Shown in pieces: positions 1-6,968 of a stretch of DNA of 46,275 bases (positions are counted from its first letter, which is position 1; every line of letters starts with the position of its first letter). This stretch comes from PALSA-607 sp036501485. GTDB lineage: Bacteria; Actinomycetota; Actinomycetes; Acidothermales; Acidothermaceae. The notes under the pieces are model-generated. The model was not told where the DNA came from. It saw nothing but the letters and a program-made list of their open reading frames with translations, and ran no database searches. Both the position numbers and the translations under genes were made by a program. The stretch is taken from positions 1 to 46,275 of the forward strand of contig DASYAG010000101.1 in the NCBI GenBank assembly GCA_036501485.1, in the 5' to 3' direction.

Positions 1-1487
1 TCGGCGTCATCGATGACGTGCGACTGCTTTCGCAGTTCTTGACCGTCGGTATCGACGACGCGACAACTGCCGAGATCGGCCCGCTACCGCGAGGTGGCGG
101 CATCCTGGGTTTGTTGATCGACGACCCACGGCCACTGCGGCTCCATGACCTAAACAATCATCCGGCCGCCTTTGGCTTCCCGGCTCACCACCCACCTATG
201 CGCAGCTTCCTCGGCGTCCCGATCCGGGTACGGGACGAGGTGTTCGGAAACCTCTACCTCACCGAGAAGGTAGGAGGAGCCGACTTCGACGACGACGATG
301 AGCGGGTGGTCCTTGCGTTGGCTGCGGCCGCCGGGGTCGCCATCGAGAACGCGAGGCTCTACGACGACGTGCGGCATCGCGAGCGGTGGCTGCGGGCCTC
401 CGCCGAGGTGACGACAGCCCTGCTGTCGGGCACCGAACCCGAAGAGGTGCTGCAACTCGTCGCTGAACGCGCCAGAGACCTCGCGGAGGCGGACTTTGCC
501 GCGATCGTGCTACCGCTCGGAGACACGCTCGTCATCGAGGTCGCAAACGGCGCGTCCGCCGAACATGTGACAGGGCGACGCATCGACCCGCAAGCATCAC
601 TGATTGGCGACGCATTTCGCGGTGGTACGACGATCGCGATCGACGACATCCACGAAAGCCCGCACTGGCCAAACAACTCCGAGGCGCTCGACGACTTCGG
701 CCCGATCATCATCGTGCCGCTCGTCGCGGGTGGCGGTGCCCGACATGGCGTGCTCTGGGTTGGCAACCTCGTGGGAGGCAGGCGTTTTCGCGACGCGCAC
801 CGGACCATGCTTGAGGCCTTCGCCGATCAGGCGGCCCTTGGTCTCGAGCTGGCACGTCAACGCCGTGAGACCGAGCAACTCAGCCTGTTCCGTGATCGCG
901 ACCGGATCGCGCGCGATCTGCACGACACCGTCATTCAGCGGCTCTTCGCAACAGGCATGCAACTGGAAAGTTCAATGCGATTCATGACCGCACCGGAAGC
1001 GGCTGAGCGCGTACAGGGTGCGGTCGGCGATCTCGACAAAACCATCAAAGAAATCCGCTCGACGATCTATTCGTTGCAGCGCTCGGATCGCTCGACGTCG
1101 AGCAGCCTGCGCGCGCGCATTGTCGAGCTCATCGAGGAGCTGACACCCGCGCTCGGCTTCACCCCCAACCTGCGACTCGAGGGCCTCGTCGACACCCGGG
1201 TGTCGACCAACGTCGGCGCGAACCTGTTGCCGGTCTTGCGCGAAGCGCTAACCAATACGGCCCGGCACGCACGAGCAGACCGAGCCGACGTGTCGGTGGT
1301 CGTTGACGACGAGTCGGTCACCCTCACCGTCACAGACGATGGCGTCGGCCTTTCCGCCGACGGTCGTCGCAGCGGCCTTGCCAATCTCGAAGCGCGCGCG
1401 AGTGCACTCGGCGGCACGTTCACCGCGCAGCACCCTGCAGAAGGAGGGACCGAACTCAGCTGGCGAGTGCCCGTGGGCGACGACTAG
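1..1487 (+). CDS. devS: DevS/DosS-like GAF sensor histidine kinase (5' partial)
   Basis: Sensor kinase of the DevS/DosS family, which senses O2, NO or CO through a heme-bearing GAF domain and phosphorylates DevR. The reading frame is open to the window edge, so the start and part of the first GAF domain are missing. Visible parts in order: the end of GAF-A with the motif GFPAHHPPMRSFLGVP, a second GAF (about residues 125-280 of the fragment), the dimerisation/phosphoacceptor segment RDRIARDLHDTVIQRLFA with the His codon at 921-923, and a HATPase domain with DDGVGLS. The HisKA_3-type H box is diagnostic of this family. As I recall, the His of the HPPM motif is the heme ligand in mycobacterial DosS, so heme binding is likely but inferred. 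The partner regulator devR lies 0.5 kb downstream, beyond an opposed PPOX gene. Confidence 0.93.
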   Translation, partial: GVIDDVRLLSQFLTVGIDDATTAEIGPLPRGGGILGLLIDDPRPLRLHDLNNHPAAFGFPAHHPPMRSFLGVPIRVRDEVFGNLYLTEKVGGADFDDDDERVVLALAAAAGVAIENARLYDDVRHRERWLRASAEVTTALLSGTEPEEVLQLVAERARDLAEADFAAIVLPLGDTLVIEVANGASAEHVTGRRIDPQASLIGDAFRGGTTIAIDDIHESPHWPNNSEALDDFGPIIIVPLVAGGGARHGVLWVGNLVGGRRFRDAHRTMLEAFADQAALGLELARQRRETEQLSLFRDRDRIARDLHDTVIQRLFATGMQLESSMRFMTAPEAAERVQGAVGDLDKTIKEIRSTIYSLQRSDRSTSSSLRARIVELIEELTPALGFTPNLRLEGLVDTRVSTNVGANLLPVLREALTNTARHARADRADVSVVVDDESVTLTVTDDGVGLSADGRRSGLANLEARASALGGTFTAQHPAEGGTELSWRVPVGDD

Positions 1488-1924
1488 TCAACGAGCTGCT
1501 GGTCAACCCGCTGCGCGTCAGGGTGGATCCGTCGGCCGGTGATGAGCTCGGGTCGCAACTGTAGGTAGCGGTCCGACGCCGCCGGTGCCCAGCTTTGGAG
1601 CTTGAGCTCGCTGAGCCGGGCGATCTCCGTCGAGTCGTGGACGAGCTGTAAGCGGCCGGTGACGACAACGGTCCAGCCGGAACCGGTCGATACCGCGATG
1701 TCGTCGACCTGGAAAGCCACCACGTTGCCCGGCCCGCGGATCGCCAGATTCGACCGGCGACCGGTCCGAATCACGATGTCCGGTCCGTCGAGAACGAAGC
1801 TGACGGGAGCGACAAACGGTAACGCACGGTCTGAATACACGATCCGGCCGAGCGGCACGGTCGCCAGCAATGCGAGCGCTTCTGGTTCGGAGAGCTTCTC
1901 GAGGCCCGATGCGTCGACAGACAT
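1484..1924 (-). CDS. PPOX-fold (pyridoxamine 5'-phosphate oxidase family) protein
   Basis: A single-domain split-barrel protein of 146 residues. Visible features are ALLATVPLGRIVYSDRALPF near the N terminus and the strand pattern PVSFVLDGPDIVIRTGR. Such proteins bind flavin or F420; the substrate cannot be read from the sequence. Similar proteins occur in the mycobacterial dormancy regulon as I recall it, which fits the place between devS and devR. Its 3' end overlaps the devS stop by 4 nt. The start at 1924 matches the usual N terminus of the family but has a poor ribosome site. An alternative ATG at 1990 would be leaderless behind a TACGGT element shared head-to-head with devR and would add 22 residues. 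Confidence 0.85.
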   Translation of the reverse strand: MSVDASGLEKLSEPEALALLATVPLGRIVYSDRALPFVAPVSFVLDGPDIVIRTGRRSNLAIRGPGNVVAFQVDDIAVSTGSGWTVVVTGRLQLVHDSTEIARLSELKLQSWAPAASDRYLQLRPELITGRRIHPDAQRVDQQLVD

Positions 1925-1959
1925 AACCCCATGGTCGGCGCTCGGCTCGAAGTGCCGCA

Positions 1960-1973
1960 GAGTCCAAGGTCCC
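1960..1973. promoter_or_regulatory. DosR-box-like element before devR
   Basis: Reads GAGTCCAAGGTCCC on the plus strand (GGGACCTTGGACTC on minus). It keeps one perfect GGGAC half-site and the N4 spacing of the mycobacterial DosR box GGGACT-WWA-GTCCC; the other half is degenerate. Its centre is 43.5 nt before the devR GTG, which is the predicted transcription start. That is a typical place for an activator next to the -35 region. Inference from spacing and similarity only. Confidence 0.45.
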
Positions 1974-1996
1974 TTCGAGCCGGGAACCATGGGAGC

Positions 1997-2003
1997 TACC
2001 GTA
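1997..2003. promoter_or_regulatory. Overlapping divergent -10 elements (TACCGTA)
   Basis: On plus, TACCGT (1997-2002) stands 7 nt before the devR GTG at 2010. On minus, TACGGT (2003-1998) stands 7 nt before an in-frame ATG of the PPOX gene at 1990. Both have the layout of leaderless actinobacterial promoters. Confidence 0.4.
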
Positions 2004-2009
2004 GGGAGG

Positions 2010-2699
2010 GTGCCGACTAGCGACGTCCCTGCCACCGAGGCCCAGATCACCGTCTTCCTGCTCGACGACCACGAACTCGTCAGGCGCGGTGTGAAGGAAA
2101 TGCTTGAGGCCGAGCCCGACATCGTCGTTATCGGGGAGGGCTCAACCGCAGCCGAAGCACTCGCGCGAGTACCCGCTCTGCGGCCCCAAGTCGCCGTCCT
2201 CGATGTCCGCCTTCCTGACGGCGACGGCGTGAGTGTGTGTCGAGACCTGCGTTCGAAGCTGCCCGACCTTGCCTGCCTCATGCTCACGTCGTTCGCAGAC
2301 GACGACGCCCTGTACGACGCGATCCTTGCTGGCGCCGCGGGCTACGTGCTGAAGCAGATCAAGGGCAGTGACCTCGTCAACGCGGTACGAACCATCGCCG
2401 GCGGCGGATCGTTGCTCGACGCGAAGACCACAGCGCGCATCATGCAGCGGCTACGCGACGAGGCGGCCGATCGCGAGAAGGCCGATCCATTCGCCGCGCT
2501 GACTAACCAGGAGCGCCGGATCCTCGACCTGATTGGTGAGGGCCTGACCAATCGGCAGATCGGCGAACGTATGTTCCTCGCCGAGAAGACCGTGAAGAAC
2601 TACGTGTCTTCATTGCTCGCCAAGCTTGGCCTCGAACGCCGGACCCAGGTGGCAATCCTCGCCACCGAAAGCAAGCAGGACAAGCACCCCGCTTCATAG
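2010..2699 (+). CDS. devR: DevR/DosR-like response regulator (NarL/LuxR type)
   Basis: Response regulator of the DevR/DosR family. The receiver domain carries the acidic pair in TVFLLDDHELVRRG and the phosphoacceptor Asp in VAVLDVRLPDGDG. It has the switch-region LTSF and the conserved Lys in YVLKQIKGSDL. The C-terminal LuxR-type helix-turn-helix reads LTNRQIGERMFLAEKTVKNY, nearly the mycobacterial DevR recognition segment, so it should bind a DosR-like box. The GTG at 2010 gives 229 residues and sits 7 nt behind a TACCGT -10; an ATG at 1989 is the alternative. The gene lies downstream of its cognate kinase with an opposed PPOX gene between them. It converges on pta with a gap of only 27 nt. 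Confidence 0.95.
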   Translation: MPTSDVPATEAQITVFLLDDHELVRRGVKEMLEAEPDIVVIGEGSTAAEALARVPALRPQVAVLDVRLPDGDGVSVCRDLRSKLPDLACLMLTSFADDDALYDAILAGAAGYVLKQIKGSDLVNAVRTIAGGGSLLDAKTTARIMQRLRDEAADREKADPFAALTNQERRILDLIGEGLTNRQIGERMFLAEKTVKNYVSSLLAKLGLERRTQVAILATESKQDKHPAS

Positions 2700-2726
2700 C
2701 TCTCATCTCACGGGCAGATCCTCATG

Positions 2727-4799
2727 TCACGTTAGATGCTGTGCTTGGATCGCCGTGATCGCGACCGTGTTGACGATGTCGTCAACCGTGCAACCGCGAG
2801 ATAGGTCGTTGACGGCTCGCGGTAGCCCTTGCAGGATTGGCCCGATCGCGATGGCGTTAGCCGAACGTTGGACGGCCTTGTAGGTCGCGTTGCCGGTGTT
2901 TAGGTCGGGAAAGACAATCACGTTCGCGTGACCGGCCACGGTGTTTCCCGGCAACTTCGACGCCGCCACCGACGGATCGATTGCCGCGTCGTACTGGATC
3001 GGGCCGACCAACGCGAGGTCGGAACGCAGCTGTGCAACGAGACGCGCCGCGACGCGCACCTTCTCAACGCCAGCACCCGAGCCCGAGTCGCCCGTCGAGT
3101 ACGAGACCAGCGCGACGACCGGATGCATCCCGAACGCCGTAGCCGTTTCCGCGGTAGTGATCGCGATTTCGGCAAGTTGCTCGGCGGTCGGATCCGGATT
3201 GACCGCGCAGTCAGCGAACACGAGCACGCGGTGGGGCAGGCACATGAAGAATGCGCTCGACACCCGCGAAGGGCCGGCCGCGGTCTTCATGATCTGGAGC
3301 GCGGGTCGGATGGTCTGCGCGGTTGTGTGGGTTGCGCCAGACACCATGCCGTCAACCCGTCCGGTGTGCACGAGCATGGTCGCGAAGTACGTGCTGTCGC
3401 CGAGTTGATCCCATGCGGCGGCCGCCGTGATGCCCTTATGCGCTCGCATGGCGGCGTAAGTAGCGGCGAACTCATGCCGCAGTGGCGACGTGCTCGGATC
3501 GATCACGGTGGTATCCGCGAGGTGCAATCCGAGTTTGTCGATCCGCGCGGCCACCGCGGCCGGATCACCAAGCAGCGTCAGCGACGCCGCGCCACGATGC
3601 ACGAGCTCCTCGGCTGCCCGCAGCACGCGGTCGTCGTCAGCTTCAGGAAGCACGATTGACTGACGATCGCTGCAGGCGCGCTCCATCAGACCTGCAGAGA
3701 ACATGAGAGGCGTGACAACCTCCGAGCGGGTGATCGTGATTCGCCGGATGAGCTCGCCAGCGTCGACACAGGTCGCGAACTCGCCGAGCGCCGCGGCGAT
3801 CTTTCGCCGACTACCCGGGCGAATCTCCCCACGCACCGACTCCAGCACGTGCAACGCTGCATATGTGTCGAGCTCGACTGCCGCTACCGGTATCCCGGAC
3901 GGCTCGAGCAAGGCGAGCGTTAGAGCATCGAGCTCGAGGCCACAAGTAAGGACGATGCCGGCCGGCGTGGGCAACCATGGGCTCATCGTGGCCGCACCCA
4001 TCGCGACCGAGAGATCCGCGCGGTCGCCCGACGCAACCAGCAGTGTTCCGTTGACAAGCCTCGGTAACAACGTTTGCACGTAGCCCGAACCTGCGAGGTA
4101 GGCCTCGACTTCGCGGTGCAGCGGCGCGCCGGTACCGGCAAGCAACGTCGCCCCAAGCGCGGTAACGACCTCATCCACGGTCAGCGCCGCGAGTACCGGC
4201 AACTCGGGCAGCAGGTAAACCGGAGCGGGTTGGCCGCAAAGTGCCGTACGAACATCGTCTACGACAGCCGTGTCGACGCCGTTAAGCACCGTGGCGACGA
4301 GGACACAGCCGTGATCGAGCAGCAGTTGTTGGGAGTTCCGGCTCGCGATCGCGAGTGATTCCGCGTCCTTCCGGAAGCCGGAAACGACATTCACCACGGG
4401 CGTACCGAGGTTCACCGCGAACTCGGCGTTTAGTGCAAGCTCGGTGGCAGCCGATGGCCCGGTGTAGTCGGTGCCGATGCACAGGACGAACTCGAACTTG
4501 TCACGCAGCTGCGAGAACCGATCGAGAACCTGCGTGATCAGACGCGATGTCCCGCCCTCGTCGTTGACGCGGGCCGCCTCGGTGTACGTGAAGGCATAGG
4601 CGTCCTCATAAGCAAGCTCAAGCTGATACCGCTCGCGCAAGAGCTCAATCAGCGGATCAGGCTCGGCGCTGTCGGCAATCACCGGTCGGAACACCGCGAC
4701 CCGGTCGACTTGTCCCACCAGCAGTTCCATCAGGCCCAGCGCTACAACGGCCTTCCCAGAGCGAGCCTGCATCGAGGTCACGTACAAGGCGTCGGACAT
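2727..4799 (-). CDS. pta: Phosphate acetyltransferase (long form)
   Basis: Interconverts acetyl-phosphate plus CoA and acetyl-CoA plus phosphate. At 690 residues it is the long, E. coli-like form. The N-terminal P-loop-type domain starts with TSMQARSGKAVVALGL (residues 8-23), a DRTGG-type middle region follows, and the catalytic PTA domain runs from about residue 370 (FSAGLMERACSDRQSIVLPE) to the end, including GDSGSGAGVEKVRVA and LVGPIQYDAAID. The start is supported by AAGGAGGG six nt upstream. With xfp and ackA on the other side of three small genes, it completes a phosphoketolase-to-acetate/acetyl-CoA branch. It is transcribed separately, towards devR. Confidence 0.96.
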   Translation of the reverse strand: MSDALYVTSMQARSGKAVVALGLMELLVGQVDRVAVFRPVIADSAEPDPLIELLRERYQLELAYEDAYAFTYTEAARVNDEGGTSRLITQVLDRFSQLRDKFEFVLCIGTDYTGPSAATELALNAEFAVNLGTPVVNVVSGFRKDAESLAIASRNSQQLLLDHGCVLVATVLNGVDTAVVDDVRTALCGQPAPVYLLPELPVLAALTVDEVVTALGATLLAGTGAPLHREVEAYLAGSGYVQTLLPRLVNGTLLVASGDRADLSVAMGAATMSPWLPTPAGIVLTCGLELDALTLALLEPSGIPVAAVELDTYAALHVLESVRGEIRPGSRRKIAAALGEFATCVDAGELIRRITITRSEVVTPLMFSAGLMERACSDRQSIVLPEADDDRVLRAAEELVHRGAASLTLLGDPAAVAARIDKLGLHLADTTVIDPSTSPLRHEFAATYAAMRAHKGITAAAAWDQLGDSTYFATMLVHTGRVDGMVSGATHTTAQTIRPALQIMKTAAGPSRVSSAFFMCLPHRVLVFADCAVNPDPTAEQLAEIAITTAETATAFGMHPVVALVSYSTGDSGSGAGVEKVRVAARLVAQLRSDLALVGPIQYDAAIDPSVAASKLPGNTVAGHANVIVFPDLNTGNATYKAVQRSANAIAIGPILQGLPRAVNDLSRGCTVDDIVNTVAITAIQAQHLT

Positions 4800-4857
4800 T
4801 CGCCCTCCTTAGCTGGTCGGCGTCCCGCTCATGAAATCTTTCAAGCCCACCGCAGCA

Positions 4858-4887
4858 TGAGGGCCTCTGCCGAGGCAGAGGCCCTCA
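4858..4887 (-). terminator. Hairpin terminator of the membrane-protein gene
   Basis: A perfect 14-bp inverted repeat, TGAGGGCCTCTGCC with its complement, is separated by only GA, so the RNA would close with a CGAG tetraloop. It begins 18 nt after the stop codon of the upstream minus-strand gene and lies before pta. There is no clear U tract, as is common in actinobacterial terminators. Confidence 0.7.
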
Positions 4888-4905
4888 TCCTCAGGTGCGA
4901 TCGCC

Positions 4906-5496
4906 TTACGGTTCGACGGGAGCCGGAATGTGCGCACCGAGCCTAGGGAGCAACTCAGCTGTCGGATCCGTGCGGCGCAGGTGCACGAAGCCAAGGATCG
5001 AGAGCAACAGCAGGAGTCCTGCGCCGACGAAGGCCAACACTCCGGCGAGTAGCGCGTACTGGCCCATCTTCCAAAACGCGTACCCGTTCAGTAGCAGACC
5101 GCGAAGGGTCTCGCCCTTGAACATGGTCTCCACCGTCGCGGCGAGCTTCGTGTTCGTCGGGTCAGTTTGGGCCTGAGCAGACAGCTGGGCGTAGGTCTTA
5201 CCGCCGCCGATCGTCTTCAAGTGCACGGCGATGTAGTGATCGGCGAAGGCCTCAGCCTGCGCGCCGTTGGTCATGGTCTGACCGGCGTACTTCGTCAGGT
5301 ACGGCTTGATCGCCGGGTCAGAGATCGCTGCCGAACCTGCCGCCGGGAACACGATCTGCTGCTGCGACAACTGCGTCTTTACCTGGTTGTCGATGAAATT
5401 GTGAGCCCAGAAGCCCAACACTCCGGCCACGAGCAGGACGGCCGCGAGAACGAGGCCTCCCGTAGTCATTAGTGCATCAAAAGTCTTGCGGCGCAT
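4906..5496 (-). CDS. Two-helix membrane protein of unknown function
   Basis: A protein of 196 residues with one membrane segment near the N terminus (GGLVLAAVLLVAGVLGFWA, residues about 13-31) and another near the C terminus (ALLAGVLAFVGAGLLLLLSI). Between them is an extracytoplasmic domain of about 120 residues with IVFPAAGS, YLTKYAGQTMTNGAQAEAFA and GGGKTYAQLSAQA. I recall similar actinobacterial proteins that are often misnamed as LigA; nothing here suggests a dioxygenase. The start ATG has GGGAGG six nt upstream. It sits between pta and a divergent GNAT gene, in a neighbourhood of acetyl-phosphate metabolism and hypoxia regulation. A weak DosR-like element lies upstream. Function unknown. 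Confidence 0.88.
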   Translation of the reverse strand: MRRKTFDALMTTGGLVLAAVLLVAGVLGFWAHNFIDNQVKTQLSQQQIVFPAAGSAAISDPAIKPYLTKYAGQTMTNGAQAEAFADHYIAVHLKTIGGGKTYAQLSAQAQTDPTNTKLAATVETMFKGETLRGLLLNGYAFWKMGQYALLAGVLAFVGAGLLLLLSILGFVHLRRTDPTAELLPRLGAHIPAPVEP

Positions 5497-5589
5497 GACG
5501 ACCTCCCTCTTACGAGCCGGACAATCCGGCCGATGTTTTCCGTCGAACCTTGCAAGGTCGATGCTCGTCTCGAGCGGCCGCGTGGCGTA

Positions 5590-5603
5590 GCGACCAAGGT
5601 CCC
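5590..5603 (-). promoter_or_regulatory. Weak DosR-box-like element
   Basis: On the minus strand this reads GGGACCTTGGTCGC: a perfect GGGAC half, N4, then GTCGC against the expected GTCCC. It shares GGGACCTTGG with the element before devR. It lies 94 nt before the start of the minus-strand membrane-protein gene; no convincing -10 stands at the matching distance, so support is weaker than for the other copies. Confidence 0.3.
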
Positions 5604-5707
5604 GTGCGGCTGATGCCATAGACCTCAGTTGGCCGGGACAACCGTGGATCTCGCACCACAACAACAGTGAGTCCCCAACACGGAGGGGCTAGAGGTCACC
5701 TGGATCC

Positions 5708-5721
5708 GGGACCGACGACTC
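5708..5721 (+). promoter_or_regulatory. DosR-box-like element before the GNAT gene
   Basis: Reads GGGACCGACGACTC. A candidate -10 GATGCT at 5745-5750 predicts a transcript start near A5757, which puts the element centre at -42.5. The predicted leader then carries AGGAG before the GNAT start at 5776. Similarity and spacing only. Confidence 0.4.
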
Positions 5722-5775
5722 CGTCGGCCAACTCCGTCTCGGTCGATGCTTTGTCGAGACGATGAGGAGTCTCGA

Positions 5776-6306
5776 ATGCCGCTGGCCGGGCGTGACTGTG
5801 ACGTCGACGTACTGCTGCGTGACGGCCAGCCGGCCCGTATCCGCAGCGTGCGACGGTCAGACGCCGTGGCATTGCGCACCCTGTACGACGGGGTGTCGGA
5901 AGACACCCTCTACCTGCGGTTCTTCATCGTGTCGAAGCTCGTGGTCACGCGTGAGATCGCCGCACTCACCCGACACACCGACGATCAGCACGGCTCGTTG
6001 GTCGCCGAAATCGACGGCCGAATCGTCGGCGTCGCTACTTTCGAGTGCCAACAGGTAGACCCCGCAACAGCAGAGATCGCGTTCCTGGTGAGCGACGACT
6101 GCCGCGGGCGGGGAGTTGGCACCCTCCTGCTACAGCACCTAGCTGTCGTTGCCTCGAGTGTAGGGATCGAGCGCTTCTTCGCCGAAACACTTCCGACCAA
6201 CGCCCGCATGTTGCACGTGTTCGCCGATTCAGGATTCCCGCTGACGACGACCTGTAGCCAACACATGGTCAGGCTCGACTTCCCGCTTGTGCACCTGCGG
6301 AAGTGA
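5776..6306 (+). CDS. GNAT N-acetyltransferase (Pat-like catalytic half)
   Basis: Predicted acetyl-CoA-dependent N-acetyltransferase of 176 residues. The pattern ARIRSVRRSDAVALRTLYDG...YLRFF matches the GNAT domain of the Pat/Pka protein-lysine acetyltransferases. The acetyl-CoA loop is DDCRGRGVGTLLLQHL (about residues 108-123). A methionine behind GAGGAG at 5776 is chosen as start rather than an upstream in-frame ATG. It ends 10 nt from the convergent cyclic-nucleotide-binding gene. In mycobacterial Pat (Rv0998) these two domains are fused in one chain, so this pair may be a split form. Substrate is not known; the acetyl-CoA/acetyl-phosphate setting makes a protein target plausible. Confidence 0.85.
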   Translation: MPLAGRDCDVDVLLRDGQPARIRSVRRSDAVALRTLYDGVSEDTLYLRFFIVSKLVVTREIAALTRHTDDQHGSLVAEIDGRIVGVATFECQQVDPATAEIAFLVSDDCRGRGVGTLLLQHLAVVASSVGIERFFAETLPTNARMLHVFADSGFPLTTTCSQHMVRLDFPLVHLRK

Positions 6307-6316
6307 TGAGGCGGTG

Positions 6317-6859
6317 CTAGACGTCGTGGCGCCAGTTCGCGGCGCTCGTCCGCCGGCCCGCCCACGGACCTGTGGTGCCGGCCGTCGGGATGTTGGCGTC
6401 ACCTGTCAGCTGCAGCCTGGTGGCGATCAGACGGTCGAACATGACGGCGGAGAAGCGGCGCATCAGCTCGTAGCCGAGCGGCGGGTCGGCGGCCATGGCG
6501 ATTTGCATTGCGTCTGTGTCGAAAATAAGCATCGAGGTGCGCTCGACCGCAGTCGCCGTCAGCTGCCAGCGGTACGGCGAGAACAGCCATGACCAGCCGA
6601 GAGCGCAATCGGAGCCCAGGGTCTCCACTTCGACCTGACCGCGCCCGCCGACCTCGAGGTCGAGGCGCACCAGCCCGTGGCGGATCAGAAAGAACCGATT
6701 GGCGACCTGACCCTCGCGGAATACCTGCTCGCCTGCCGGGTATGTACGGGTCTGGACGTGGGTAGCGAGCCTGCGCAGCGAACCGATCGGAATCGATGAC
6801 AGGAACGGGTGGTCTGACAGCGCTGCGGCTGCCGTGTGCTGGTGCGCGATGGCGGTCAT
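6317..6859 (-). CDS. Stand-alone cyclic nucleotide-binding domain protein
   Basis: A protein of 180 residues with a CRP-type sensory beta-barrel: HPFLSSIPIGSLRRLA, then TYPAGEQVFREGQVANRFFLI and LGSDCALGWSWLF, where the phosphate-binding cassette lies. No helix-turn-helix follows, so it is not a CRP-type transcription factor; the tail after residue 150 is short and low in structure. The cassette is divergent (ALGWSWLF in place of a typical GE..L.....R), so nucleotide binding is probable rather than certain. It converges with the GNAT gene and diverges from xfp over 109 nt. It may regulate the GNAT in trans, as the N-terminal domain does within mycobacterial Pat. Confidence 0.85.
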   Translation of the reverse strand: MTAIAHQHTAAAALSDHPFLSSIPIGSLRRLATHVQTRTYPAGEQVFREGQVANRFFLIRHGLVRLDLEVGGRGQVEVETLGSDCALGWSWLFSPYRWQLTATAVERTSMLIFDTDAMQIAMAADPPLGYELMRRFSAVMFDRLIATRLQLTGDANIPTAGTTGPWAGRRTSAANWRHDV

Positions 6860-6917
6860 GGTGTCAGTACACCGGCCTGGCGGCCCCCAGCCGCAGGGCT
6901 GGACGGCACGGGTGCCC

Positions 6918-6931
6918 GGGACTATTGACCC
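6918..6931 (+). promoter_or_regulatory. DosR-box-like element before xfp
   Basis: Reads GGGACTATTGACCC, which matches 12 of 14 positions of the DosR core GGGACTWWAGTCCC. If xfp is leaderless from ATG 6969 behind CAAGGT (6956-6961), the element is centred at -44.5. It could also serve the divergent cyclic-nucleotide-binding gene. This is the best of the copies in the window. Confidence 0.5.
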
Positions 6932-6968
6932 ACTCCCTGCCACATCGAGAGCTGCCAAGGTTGATCCC

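Noticed and set aside
4813..4826. GGGAC half-site upstream of pta
   Set aside because: Only one half matches and it lies about 20 nt before the start codon, overlapping the expected core promoter; GGGAC alone is common by chance at this GC content.
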